From NCBI GenBank assembly GCA_900544475.1, contig UQVU01000002.1:1-43643 (forward strand): a DNA stretch of 43,643 bases, given 5' to 3'. The stretch is from an uncultured Butyricicoccus sp. Lineage in GTDB: Bacteria; Bacillota; Clostridia; Oscillospirales; Butyricicoccaceae. Shown here in pieces: positions 7,728-16,029 of this stretch. The translations under genes were made by a program, and so were the position numbers. The notes under the pieces were generated by a model. That model did not search any database, was not told where the DNA came from, and saw only the letters and a list, made by a program, of their open reading frames with translations. Each line of letters starts with the position of its first letter. Positions within the stretch are counted from its first letter, which is position 1.

Positions 7728-8638
7728 TACTTGTCCTCGGAAGCCGGAGCAGCAGCTTCAGCAGCCTTCGCAGCCTCAGCCTTAGCCTTGGCGGCAGCAG
7801 CCTGCTTTGCCTGCATCTCCTTGAACTTCTTGACTTCTTCAGCGGTCGGAACCGGCTCGATGCAGCCCTTCGGGCAGGCCTTGGTGCACATCTTGCAGTT
7901 CTTGCACTTGTCGTAGTCGATCTTGGCAACGCCGTCTACTACGTGGATTGCGTCGAACTTACAGGTCTTTTCGCACATCTTGCAGCCGATACAGCCGTTC
8001 GAGCATACCTTCATGACAGCCGGGCCCTTGTCCTTGTTCACGCAGTTTACGTGAACCTTCTTGACCTCGGATACCAGATTGATGATCTTCTTCGGGCAGG
8101 TGGAAACGCACTTGCCGCAGGCAACACACTTGTCGGTGTCAACCTTTGCAACGCCGTCCACGATGTGGATAGCGTCGAATGCGCAGGCCTTGACGCAGGA
8201 GCCGAGGCCCATGCAGCCGAATGCGCACGCCTTCGGGCCGCCCGCAACACGCATTGCAGCGTTGCAGTCCTGAAGGCCTTCGTATACAGCCTTATCGACT
8301 GCGTTGCAGCCGCCGTTGCAGTATACGTGAGCAACCTGACGGTCGCCCTCGGCAACCTCAACGCCCAGTACCTTTGCGATCTTTTCAGCCGCGGCAGCGC
8401 CGCCTACGGGGCAGCCGTTTACCGGAGCCTTGCCCTCGACGATAGCAGCAGCCAGACCGTCACAGCCCGGGAAGCCGCAGCCGCCGCAGTTTGCGCCCGG
8501 CAGGCACTCACGTACCAGCGGGATGCGCTCATCAACCTCTACGGCGAAGACCTTAGCGGCAACGCCGAGCAGGATCGCGAATACGATACCCATGATAAAG
8601 AGTACCGCAACCGCGTAAATAACATTTTGCATATCCAT
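7727..8638 (-). CDS. rnfB: Rnf complex subunit B (ferredoxin-like iron-sulfur protein)
   Basis: Electron-entry subunit of the Rnf ferredoxin:NAD+ oxidoreductase, an ion-pumping membrane complex. An N-terminal membrane helix (residues about 5-30) is followed by the 4Fe-4S block CLPGANCGGCGFPGC. A cysteine-rich ferredoxin region follows with the motifs CVACGKCVSTCPKK, CIGCKMCEKTC and CKNCKMCTKACPKGC, so several further 4Fe-4S clusters are present. The tail after about residue 275 is Ala/Lys/Glu-rich. At 303 residues it belongs to the longer clostridial/Acetobacterium-type RnfB rather than the short proteobacterial form. It sits between rnfA (15 bp upstream) and mrnC. Confidence 0.95.
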   Translation of the reverse strand: MDMQNVIYAVAVLFIMGIVFAILLGVAAKVFAVEVDERIPLVRECLPGANCGGCGFPGCDGLAAAIVEGKAPVNGCPVGGAAAAEKIAKVLGVEVAEGDRQVAHVYCNGGCNAVDKAVYEGLQDCNAAMRVAGGPKACAFGCMGLGSCVKACAFDAIHIVDGVAKVDTDKCVACGKCVSTCPKKIINLVSEVKKVHVNCVNKDKGPAVMKVCSNGCIGCKMCEKTCKFDAIHVVDGVAKIDYDKCKNCKMCTKACPKGCIEPVPTAEEVKKFKEMQAKQAAAAKAKAEAAKAAEAAAPASEDK

Positions 8639-8653
8639 TTCTTGTGTCCTCCC

Positions 8654-9265
8654 TTACCAAATCGACAGGCCGGAGAAGCCCATGAAGGACATAGCCAGCA
8701 GAGCAGCCGCAACCAGCGAAATCGGGAAGCCTTCAAAGCACTTCGGGCACTTGGAAGTAGCGTCCAGACGCTCGCGGATGGAAGCGAACAGAACGATAGC
8801 CAGCGTGTAGCCGACACCGGCTGCAACGCCGTATACCAGAGAGCCGATGAAGGAATAACCGTTGGAGATATTGGTCTTTGCTGCGCCGAGTACCGCACAG
8901 TTGGTGGTGATCAGCGGCAGGAAGATGCCGAGTGCGGAGTAAAGCGACGGCATTGCCTTCTTCATGAACATCTCGACGAACTGAACCAGCGTTGCGATTA
9001 CGAGAATGAACGCGATGGTCTGCATATAACCCAGACCGAGGGGTTCGAGGATGAAGTACTGTACAGCCCAGGATGCTGCGGAAGCGATCGCCATAACGAA
9101 GATAACCGCCATGCCCATGCCGAGCGCGGTGTCGGTCTTCTTGGAAACGCCGAAGAACGAGCAGCAGCCGAGGAACTGAACGAGAATGTAGTTATTGACC
9201 AGGATTGCCGCGATTGCGAGCGACAGGATATCGGTCAAACCCATAGAGGCAGGTAAATTAAACAC
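8654..9265 (-). CDS. rnfA: Rnf complex subunit A
   Basis: Integral membrane subunit of the Rnf complex with six predicted helices. The conserved block ILVNNYILVQFLGCCSFFGV near the N-terminus and LPLITTNCAVLGAA near the middle each place a cysteine in a membrane helix. These are the positions known to bind a shared iron-sulfur cluster between RnfA and RnfE. The start is a GTG at 9265 with AGGAGG 8 nt upstream. An ATG at 9244 lacks that spacing. The GTG lies immediately after the rnfE stop codon. Confidence 0.95.
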   Translation of the reverse strand: MFNLPASMGLTDILSLAIAAILVNNYILVQFLGCCSFFGVSKKTDTALGMGMAVIFVMAIASAASWAVQYFILEPLGLGYMQTIAFILVIATLVQFVEMFMKKAMPSLYSALGIFLPLITTNCAVLGAAKTNISNGYSFIGSLVYGVAAGVGYTLAIVLFASIRERLDATSKCPKCFEGFPISLVAAALLAMSFMGFSGLSIW

Positions 9266-9889
9266 TTACTTGTCCTCCTTTCGAGCCATGATCTTCTGGA
9301 TCGCAGCCAGGATGAAGCCCATCATGAGGAAGCCGCCGGCCGGCAGGATCATCATGACCATCGGGTTGGAGTTGAAGAACGGAACTGCGATGCCGTTTAC
9401 GCCGTTGACGTAACCGGACAGGATGGTGCCTGCGCCCAGCAGCTCACGGAAGAAGCCCATGAGAACCAGAGCGAAGGTGAAGCCCAGACCCATGACAACG
9501 CCGTCGAGCGCGGAGGGCAGAACCTTGTTCTTGGAAGCATACGCCTCGGCACGGCCGAGGATGATGCAGTTTACTACGATCAGCGGCAGGAACAGACCAA
9601 GGGACGATGCCAGCGACGGCAGGAATGCCTGCATGGACAGGTCGATCATGGTTACGAAGGTCGCGATGACCGTGATGAAGGCTGCGATACGGATCTTGTC
9701 CGGAATGATCTTGCGCAGCGCGGAGATAACTACGTTCGAGCAGATGAGAACGACGGTAGCCGCCGCGCCCATGCCGATCGCATTCTGCAGAGAAGTGGTG
9801 GTTGCCAGCGTCGGGCAAAGACCAATCGTCTGCATGAAAACCGGGTTATCGAGGATAACGCCCGATTTCAGCTGTTCAGAAAATTTCAT
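9266..9889 (-). CDS. rnfE: Rnf complex subunit E
   Basis: Membrane subunit homologous to RnfA with inverted topology. It has about six helices, with NPVFMQTIGLCPTLATTTS near the N-terminus and LPLIVVNCIILGRAEA in the middle, each carrying the conserved cysteine. 207 residues is the family length. It is followed without a gap by rnfA and preceded at 15 bp by rnfG. Confidence 0.95.
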   Translation of the reverse strand: MKFSEQLKSGVILDNPVFMQTIGLCPTLATTTSLQNAIGMGAAATVVLICSNVVISALRKIIPDKIRIAAFITVIATFVTMIDLSMQAFLPSLASSLGLFLPLIVVNCIILGRAEAYASKNKVLPSALDGVVMGLGFTFALVLMGFFRELLGAGTILSGYVNGVNGIAVPFFNSNPMVMMILPAGGFLMMGFILAAIQKIMARKEDK

Positions 9890-9904
9890 TGTGGCTTTTC
9901 CTCC

Positions 9905-10513
9905 TTAACCCAGAGTAGCGACATATGCTGCCGCCGTATTGACGCCGTCGGTTACTGCACGGGAGGTGATCGTCGCGCCGGTGATGGCGTTGATCGTGCC
10001 GCCGTCCTTGGTAACCTGAAGCTGACCGTCAGCCGCCTGACCTGCGTACTGGGTGATCCAGTTCGGGTCTGCCTGGCTCTTCGCACCGAGGCCCGGGGTC
10101 TCGGCGTGAGAAGTAACCTTTGCGCCTGCGACCGTGCCGTCAGCGTTGATGCCGACGATCATGGTAACGTTGCCGCCGAAGCCCTTCGGCTCAACCTGTA
10201 CGCAGTAGCCGACTTCTTCGCCGTCCTTGGTAGCCTTGTAAACGCCGTCGATCTGAGCGGCGGTGCGGCCTGCCGGCAGGGTGACGCCTGCGGCTGCGAC
10301 TTCGTCTGCGCTGAGCGCGGTGTTCATGTCCTCGAACTCTGCGTCCGGGATGATCTCTGCCATGGCAGCGTCGCGGGTTTCAACTGCGTTCTGCGCGATC
10401 TTGTCCGCGGTTACGCCGTTGATAACGCCGAGCAGCAGCGCGCAGATGAACGTAATGAGGCCCAGTACGACGACAAGCTGTACGATGCCGCCTTCCTTTT
10501 TGTTGCTTTCCAT
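9905..10513 (-). CDS. rnfG: Rnf complex subunit G (FMN-binding)
   Basis: Extracytoplasmic flavoprotein subunit. One N-terminal membrane helix (about 9-32) anchors the FMN-binding domain. The covalent FMN site is the threonine in INAITGATITSRAV near the C-terminus. HAETPGLGAK is the other family hallmark. 202 residues is normal. It lies 3 bp after rnfD. Confidence 0.95.
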   Translation of the reverse strand: MESNKKEGGIVQLVVVLGLITFICALLLGVINGVTADKIAQNAVETRDAAMAEIIPDAEFEDMNTALSADEVAAAGVTLPAGRTAAQIDGVYKATKDGEEVGYCVQVEPKGFGGNVTMIVGINADGTVAGAKVTSHAETPGLGAKSQADPNWITQYAGQAADGQLQVTKDGGTINAITGATITSRAVTDGVNTAAAYVATLG

Positions 10514-10516
10514 GAT

Positions 10517-11524
10517 TTACTGCGCCTCCTTCTTTGCCTTGTCAAGCTGATAGCCGAACTTGCGCGGATGGGTCTTCTTGTCGATTGCCCATACGAGCGT
10601 GTTCATGATCAGGATGGAGTAGGATACGCCCTCCGGCAGACCGCCGAAGTAGCGGATGAATACAGTCAGCAGACCGCAGCCTACGCCGAAGATGACCTGA
10701 CCCTTCGGGGTAACAGGGCTGGTGACGTAGTCGGTCGCCATGAAGATAGCGCCGAGCATCAGACCGCCGTCAAGCACCTGATACAGCATCCACTGGAGGT
10801 GGCTCTGGCCGCCCATCGGGAAGAGGAAGGTGATGACTGCAACGGTGAGGATGTACGCTGCCGGAATGTTGATGGTGATGACCTTGCGCCACAGCAGGTA
10901 CAGACCGCCAACGATCAGTGCCAGTGCGGAGGTCTCGCCGATAACGCCGCCGGTCTGGCCGAGCAGGGACTCGATGACCGAGCAGTCCGGCAGAGCGCCG
11001 GTCTTGAGGCTTGCGAGCGGAGTTGCGGTGGAGATCGCATCGGTAACGGTGACGTTGCCGAAGAGCGGCAGCTTTGCGTGCGGTGCGGTCCAGGTGGTCA
11101 TGAAGCCGGCCCAGGAAGCCATCATGAACGCACGTGCGCCGAGCGCCGGGTTCATGAAGTTCTTGCCGATGCCGCCGAACAGCATCTTGACAACGATGAT
11201 GCCGAACAGGCCGCCGAATACGGTCAGCCACAGCGGAGCTGCGACCGGAATGTTGAACGCGATCAGAACGCCGGTGACGAAGCAGGAAAGGTCGCCTACG
11301 GTGTTCTCATGCTTTACGATTTTGTTGTAAATGGTTTCAAATACAGCGCAGGACACCATCGCAATGATAACATGGATGAGTGCGCGAACGCCGAAGTTGT
11401 AGATCGCAACAGCCAGTGCCGGAACGAGCGCGATGAGCACGTCGAGCATCAGGCTCCGGGTGTCATCGTCCGCCTTGATATGCGGCGAGGAGGTTACGAC
11501 TACTTTGCTAAGATCATAAGCCAT
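10517..11524 (-). CDS. rnfD: Rnf complex subunit D (FMN-binding)
   Basis: Polytopic membrane subunit of the NqrB/RnfD family, 335 residues with about nine helices. The covalent FMN threonine lies in AISTATPLASLK. The block GKNFMNPALGARAFM and the C-terminal PEGVSYSILIMNTLVWAIDK are typical. A strong AAGGAGG precedes the ATG. It is the second cistron of the operon. Confidence 0.95.
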   Translation of the reverse strand: MAYDLSKVVVTSSPHIKADDDTRSLMLDVLIALVPALAVAIYNFGVRALIHVIIAMVSCAVFETIYNKIVKHENTVGDLSCFVTGVLIAFNIPVAAPLWLTVFGGLFGIIVVKMLFGGIGKNFMNPALGARAFMMASWAGFMTTWTAPHAKLPLFGNVTVTDAISTATPLASLKTGALPDCSVIESLLGQTGGVIGETSALALIVGGLYLLWRKVITINIPAAYILTVAVITFLFPMGGQSHLQWMLYQVLDGGLMLGAIFMATDYVTSPVTPKGQVIFGVGCGLLTVFIRYFGGLPEGVSYSILIMNTLVWAIDKKTHPRKFGYQLDKAKKEAQ

Positions 11525-11539
11525 TTTCGTTTTTCCTCC

Positions 11540-12934
11540 TTACTTGTTCTCTGCCTTGGCAGCCGCCTCGGCCTCGGCCTTCTTCTTTTCAGCCTCAGCC
11601 TTTGCGCGCTCTGCCATGCGCTTTGCCTGGATCTTGCCCTTGGTCAGACGGAACTGTGCGACCAGCGGAATGCGAGCCGGGCAGACATAAGCACAGGAAC
11701 CGCACTCGATGCAGTCCATCATGCCGCAGTCAACAGCATTGTCGAGGTCCTCCTGCTTGCCGTATACGTTCATGTAGATCGGCAGCAGATGCATCGGGCA
11801 GGCGTTGATGCACTTGCCGCAGCGGATGCACTGGGGGTCCTTGACGCGCTTGTCCTCATCGCCGGCGAAGGCGAGGAAAGCGTTGGTGCCCTTGACGACC
11901 GGAGCGTCAAGAGAGAACTGGGCGTTGCCCATCATCGGGCCGCCCGCGAGGAGCTTGTTCGGCGCTTCCTTGAAGCCGCCGCAGGCGTCGATCAGCTTTT
12001 CGATCGGGGTACCGATGCGTGCTTCGAGGTTCTTCGGCTCAGCCACAGCGGAACCGGAAATGGTGACAACGCGGCGGATGACCGGCATACCGGTGGTAAA
12101 GCGGCGGTAGATCGCGCCGGCGGTGTCTACGTTGAATACCGCGCAGCCCGCGTCAGCCGGCAGCTTGCCGGACGGAACCTCGCGGCCCGTGCAGGCATTG
12201 ATGAGCTGCTTCTCAGCGCCCTGCGGGTACTTGCACTTGAGCGGATACAGGTGCAGACGCGGATCGTCAGCGATGAGCTGCTCGATCTTCGGGAAGGTGT
12301 CTGCCTTGTTTTCCTCGATGGCGATGATCGCGTTCTGTACGCCCATCAGGTCTGCGAGCATCTTGAGGCCGCCGATGGTTTCCTCGGGGCGCTCGAGCAG
12401 CAGACGATGGTCGGACGTGATGTACGGCTCGCACTCGGCCGCGTTGATGATGACCGTGTCGCACTTGCCGATACCGGACTGGATCTTGACGTGGGTCGGG
12501 AAGGTTGCACCGCCGTGACCTACGATACCAGCCGAACGGATGCACTCGATGCGCTCCTCGTTGGACATGGACGCGAAGTCGTAGGGATGTACGGATTCGT
12601 GCGGACGGTCCTCGCCGTCATTCGTGATGACGATGGACAGGACCTTGCTGCCGTTCGGATGCAGGCGCGGCTCGATTGCCTTTACCTTGCCGGAAACGGT
12701 TGCGTGGACAGGAGCGCTTACGAAGCCGCCGGCTTCAGCGATGGGCTGTCCGAGATCCACAGTGTCACCGACCGAAACGATCGGCTTCGCCGGGGCGCCG
12801 ATGTGCATGGAAACCGGCAGGATTACCTCGTCGGGCAGGGCCAGCTTCTCGATCGGCTTGGTGTTTGTCGCGGATTTATATCCCGGATCTGCATGAGTGC
12901 CGGGATGTATGCCGCCACGGAACGAATACACCAT
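11540..12934 (-). CDS. rnfC: Rnf complex subunit C (NADH-binding)
   Basis: NAD(H)- and FMN-binding peripheral subunit that delivers electrons to NAD+. Visible: the N-terminal RnfC barrel-sandwich segment (FRGGIHPGTHADPGY), the nucleotide-binding block GIVGHGGATFPTHVK, and two 4Fe-4S motifs CIRCGKCINACPMHLLP and CIECGSCAYVCPARIPL. An Ala/Lys/Glu-rich tail follows. I place the start at ATG 12934, which has AGAGGTG close upstream. The longer frame to 12976 lacks a ribosome site. This is the first gene of rnfCDGEAB-mrnC, read from the promoter at 13039-13068. Confidence 0.93.
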   Translation of the reverse strand: MVYSFRGGIHPGTHADPGYKSATNTKPIEKLALPDEVILPVSMHIGAPAKPIVSVGDTVDLGQPIAEAGGFVSAPVHATVSGKVKAIEPRLHPNGSKVLSIVITNDGEDRPHESVHPYDFASMSNEERIECIRSAGIVGHGGATFPTHVKIQSGIGKCDTVIINAAECEPYITSDHRLLLERPEETIGGLKMLADLMGVQNAIIAIEENKADTFPKIEQLIADDPRLHLYPLKCKYPQGAEKQLINACTGREVPSGKLPADAGCAVFNVDTAGAIYRRFTTGMPVIRRVVTISGSAVAEPKNLEARIGTPIEKLIDACGGFKEAPNKLLAGGPMMGNAQFSLDAPVVKGTNAFLAFAGDEDKRVKDPQCIRCGKCINACPMHLLPIYMNVYGKQEDLDNAVDCGMMDCIECGSCAYVCPARIPLVAQFRLTKGKIQAKRMAERAKAEAEKKKAEAEAAAKAENK

Positions 12935-13038
12935 TTTTTTCACCTCTCTGTTATTTTGCGCAAGAAGAACCGGCATGACCGGCTTCCTCTTCTTCAGAAA
13001 TCAGCAGGCTGCACAAACTGCGCAACCATACAACATAG

Positions 13039-13068
13039 ATTATACTGTTTTATATACCGTGTGCGCAA
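13039..13068 (-). promoter_or_regulatory. rnf operon promoter
   Basis: On the minus strand TTGCGC (13068-13063), an 18-bp spacer and TATAAT (13044-13039), about 105 bp upstream of rnfC. The rest of the intergenic stretch 12935-13291 is AT-rich, and I see only the serA terminator in it besides this. Confidence 0.55.
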
Positions 13069-13233
13069 GTCCTAAATTCAAAAAAATTTAACCAAATTCA
13101 TTATTCTCTTTGTTCATCTTGCCAGATGAGGTCTGTTTTCCCTCTTTTTCTTTGTTGATTACGCATGAGTTCGGCCATATTTCATCATCGGAAACAGACA
13201 GACCGTCAGTTAGCGAAATGCAACTCCATAACG

Positions 13234-13265
13234 CAAAAGAGAGCACAGCGTTATGCGGTGCTCTC
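13234..13265 (-). terminator. serCA terminator
   Basis: On the minus strand GAGAGCAC (13265-13258) pairs with GTGCTCTC (13246-13239), followed by TTTTGCG. It ends the serC-serA transcript 27 bp after the serA stop. Confidence 0.75.
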
Positions 13266-13291
13266 CTGAAATCTGTGGAATATGCAGTCTT

Positions 13292-14443
13292 TTAGATGGC
13301 GCGGACAGAGATCATGCCGTCGATTGCGCGCAGCGCTGCGAGGGTGTCCTCGTTCGGCTGGTCGGCGAGGTCGATGATGGTGTAGGCGTAATCGCCGCGG
13401 GAACGGTTGCCCATGTTCTCGATGTTGGTGTGAACCGCCGAGGTGATGGAGGCAATCATGTTCGGGATGTTCTTGTGGATGAGACATACGCGGTAGCCGC
13501 CCTCATACGGAACCTTGAGGTTCGGGAAGTTGACGGAGTTGCGGATGGTGCCCTTCTCGAGGTACTCGGTGATTTCATAGACCGCCATCTTCGCGCAGTT
13601 GTCCTCGCTCTCCGGGGTGGAAGCGCCGAGGTGCGGCAGCGTAATGGCGTTCTCCTGCTCCAGGATCTCGTCGCTTGCAAAGTCGGAAACGTAAGCCGCA
13701 ACCTTGCCGCTTTCGAGGGCCTTTGCCATTGCCTTGGTATCGACCAGCTCGCCGCGTGCGAGGTTGATGACGCGGACACCGTCCTTCATCTTCTCGATTG
13801 CTTCTGCGCTGATGGTGTTCTTGGTGTCGGCGTTCAGCGGAACGTGAATGGTGATGTAGTCGCAGTTTGCGAAAATCTCGTTCAGGTCGGTAACGTGCTT
13901 GACCGAGCGGTCGAGCTTGAGTGCGCCGTCAACCGACAGGAACGGGTCGTAGCCCCATACTTCCATGTCGAGCGCAACGGCTGCGTTTGCGACCTTGACG
14001 CCGATGGCGCCGAGACCGATGATGCCGAGCTTCTTGCCGGCGATTTCCGGGCCTGCGTAGGTGGACTTGCCCTTTTCAGCGGCCGGGCCGATGTCCGGCG
14101 TGCCCTTGAGGGACTTTACCCAGTTTGCGCCCTGAACGACCTTGCGGGACGCGAGCAGCAGTGCGCAGATGACCAGCTCCTTGACGGCGTTCGCATTCGC
14201 ACCCGGGGTGTTGAATACGACGATGCCCTCCTGCGAGCAGCGGTCGATCGGAATGTTGTTTACGCCTGCGCCTGCGCGTGCGATGCACTTGAGGTCTGCC
14301 GGGAACTGCACATCGTGCAGCTTTGCGGAGCGGACGAGAACCGCGTCGTAGTTCTCGAAATCCTCCGAGCAGGTGTACTTTTCGGTATCAAAGTCGTTCA
14401 GACCGACCTTGGAAATCTTGTTGTAGAGCTTTACGTTATACAT
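13292..14443 (-). CDS. serA: D-3-phosphoglycerate dehydrogenase with ACT domain
   Basis: First step of serine synthesis: NAD-dependent oxidation of 3-phosphoglycerate. The substrate domain contains the SAKLHD and IARAGAGVNNIP blocks. The Rossmann domain has GIIGLGAIGVKVAN. The catalytic set is NLARGELVD (Arg), an Asp/Glu in the following block and His in LPHLGASTPE. The last 65 residues (from about VCLIHKNIPNMIASI) form an ACT-type regulatory domain. 383 residues is the short SerA type, without an intervening allosteric domain. It lies 26 bp after serC with AAAGGAG before the ATG, so it is the second cistron of serC-serA. Confidence 0.93.
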   Translation of the reverse strand: MYNVKLYNKISKVGLNDFDTEKYTCSEDFENYDAVLVRSAKLHDVQFPADLKCIARAGAGVNNIPIDRCSQEGIVVFNTPGANANAVKELVICALLLASRKVVQGANWVKSLKGTPDIGPAAEKGKSTYAGPEIAGKKLGIIGLGAIGVKVANAAVALDMEVWGYDPFLSVDGALKLDRSVKHVTDLNEIFANCDYITIHVPLNADTKNTISAEAIEKMKDGVRVINLARGELVDTKAMAKALESGKVAAYVSDFASDEILEQENAITLPHLGASTPESEDNCAKMAVYEITEYLEKGTIRNSVNFPNLKVPYEGGYRVCLIHKNIPNMIASITSAVHTNIENMGNRSRGDYAYTIIDLADQPNEDTLAALRAIDGMISVRAI

Positions 14444-14469
14444 TTTGTTCTCCTTTGCCGAACGATCTC

Positions 14470-15561
14470 TTACTTGTTTTCTGCGGCGAACTTCTTCATG
14501 AAGTCGATCAGGTACTCAACGCCCTCGATCGGCATTGCGTTGTAGATGGAAGCACGCATGCCGCCGACCGAACGATGGCCCTTGAGGTTGGACATACCGG
14601 CCGCCATGGACTCCTTGGCGAACTTTGCGTCAAGCTCGTCGTTGCCGGTGCGGAAGGTAACGTTCATGTGGCTGCGGGAAGCCTTCTCTGCGACAGTCTT
14701 GTAGAAGTCCTGGGAGTCGAGGTAGTCATACAGCATGGAGGAACGCTTCTCGGCGCGCTCCTGCATGACCTTTACGCCGCCCATCTGCTCGACCCACTCA
14801 AGAACAAGGCCGAGAACGTAGATGCCGTACGTGGGGGGCGTGTTGTACATGGAGCCCTTGTTGGCCATGGTCTGCCAGTCGAGCATGACCGGGTACTTTT
14901 CGAGCGGATAAGAGCCGAGCAGATCCTCGCGGACGATGACGACGGTAACGCCCGCCGGGCCCATGTTCTTCTGTGCGCCGGCGTAGATCACGCCGTACTT
15001 GGAAACGTCAACCGGCTTGGAGAGGATGTTCGAGGACATATCCGCAACGAGCGGTACGCCGGCCGGGGTTTCGGGGTCGTACTGGTACTCGGTGCCATAG
15101 ATGGTGTTGTTTGCGCAGATGTAGAAGTAGTCTGCGTCCGGGCGGATGTCCAGCTCAGCCTGCGTCGGAACGCGGTCGAAATTGCGCTCCTTGGAGGAGA
15201 AGGCAACATGGATGTCGCCGAACTTGACCGCTTCCTTGTATGCGTTGTTGGCAAAGTTGCCGGTCAGCGCGTAGTCCGCCTTGCCGGTCTTGAGCAGGTT
15301 CATCGGGATCGCTGCGAACTGGGTCGAAGCGCCGCCCTGCAGGAACAGCACCTTGTAGTTATCCGGGATAGAGAGCACACGGCGAAGAGCCGCTTCAGTC
15401 TCGGTAATGATGCCGTCATATACCTTAGATCGGTGACTCATCTCCATGACTGACATGCCGGAGCCCTTGTAGTTCAGCATTTCGGAAGCACAGCGCTCGA
15501 GCACCGGAACCGGAAGCATGGAGGGGCCTGCGGAGAAATTGTAGATTCGATTGTCTGCCAT
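14470..15561 (-). CDS. serC: Phosphoserine aminotransferase
   Basis: PLP-dependent transamination of 3-phosphohydroxypyruvate with glutamate, second step of serine synthesis. PLP lysine Lys198 is in YAGAQKNMGPAG. The N-terminus IYNFSAGPSMLPVPV, the phosphate-binding LQGGASTQFAAIPMN and the C-terminal GHRSVGGMRASIYNA are hallmarks of SerC. 363 residues is normal. It is the first gene of serC-serA. Upstream there is a TATAAT on the minus strand (near 15625) without a good -35, and a small inverted repeat TGTCT...AGACA near 15690-15710. I see no T-box. Confidence 0.95.
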   Translation of the reverse strand: MADNRIYNFSAGPSMLPVPVLERCASEMLNYKGSGMSVMEMSHRSKVYDGIITETEAALRRVLSIPDNYKVLFLQGGASTQFAAIPMNLLKTGKADYALTGNFANNAYKEAVKFGDIHVAFSSKERNFDRVPTQAELDIRPDADYFYICANNTIYGTEYQYDPETPAGVPLVADMSSNILSKPVDVSKYGVIYAGAQKNMGPAGVTVVIVREDLLGSYPLEKYPVMLDWQTMANKGSMYNTPPTYGIYVLGLVLEWVEQMGGVKVMQERAEKRSSMLYDYLDSQDFYKTVAEKASRSHMNVTFRTGNDELDAKFAKESMAAGMSNLKGHRSVGGMRASIYNAMPIEGVEYLIDFMKKFAAENK

Positions 15562-15782
15562 AGTTTGATAGCCTGCCTTTCAAAAATTCAGCTTGGCGCT
15601 CCCTTTCGAGGGAACGTATTAACAATTATAAGATAATTTTTCGCAATTTACTACCGAAAAAACTCCCAAAATTCCGCGCAGAAAACACGTATGTCTGCAC
15701 ATTGTAGACAGTATTAGGCTTTTTTATCGGTGTTATGAAAATTTTTAATAACAAACAAAAAAAAGGTGTTCAAACGTGATAA

Positions 15783-15943
15783 GGCAATACCGCATAATTG
15801 GACAAGAGCGATTTGCGAGTAAATTTTGCGTACTGACGAGGCGCGGTTTTGCGGTAATACTTGACGTATTACCGTGAAATCGCAACAAAGTCAGGGCACA
15901 AAATTTCCGCAAAGCGCCGCAGCTTTAATTGTGCGGTGTTGCC
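15783..15943 (-). repeat. 161-bp MITE-like element, copy 2 (inverted)
   Basis: Reverse complement of the element at 3060-3220 with identical length and 159 of 161 matching bases. The ends read GGCAATACCGCATAATTGG and AATTGTGCGGTGTTGCC, and the central hairpin is conserved. TA lies on both sides one base out, but there is no clear 4-bp duplication. It fills most of the 468-bp gap 15562-16029, between the serC leader and the promoter of the decarboxylase gene. Confidence 0.85.
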
Positions 15944-15959
15944 TTAGTAGTCTTTGCGT

Positions 15960-15988
15960 TTGCCAGACGCCCTCCCCCGTGGTATACT
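15960..15988 (+). promoter_or_regulatory. Promoter of the decarboxylase-darA-holB-ricT cluster
   Basis: TTGCCA (15960-15965), a 17-bp spacer and TATACT (15983-15988), 41 bp before the start at 16030. It begins 16 bp after the MITE end, so the insertion left the promoter intact but replaced whatever lay upstream. Confidence 0.7.
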
Positions 15989-16029
15989 GACTCTATCCGT
16001 TACACAAATAATAAGGAGCACTTCTCATC

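Noticed and set aside
10106..13075. Very long plus-strand open frame opposite the rnf genes
   Set aside because: It lies antisense to rnfG, rnfD and rnfC with an Ala/Asp/Arg/Val-rich shadow composition and no ribosome site. The rnf assignments are certain.
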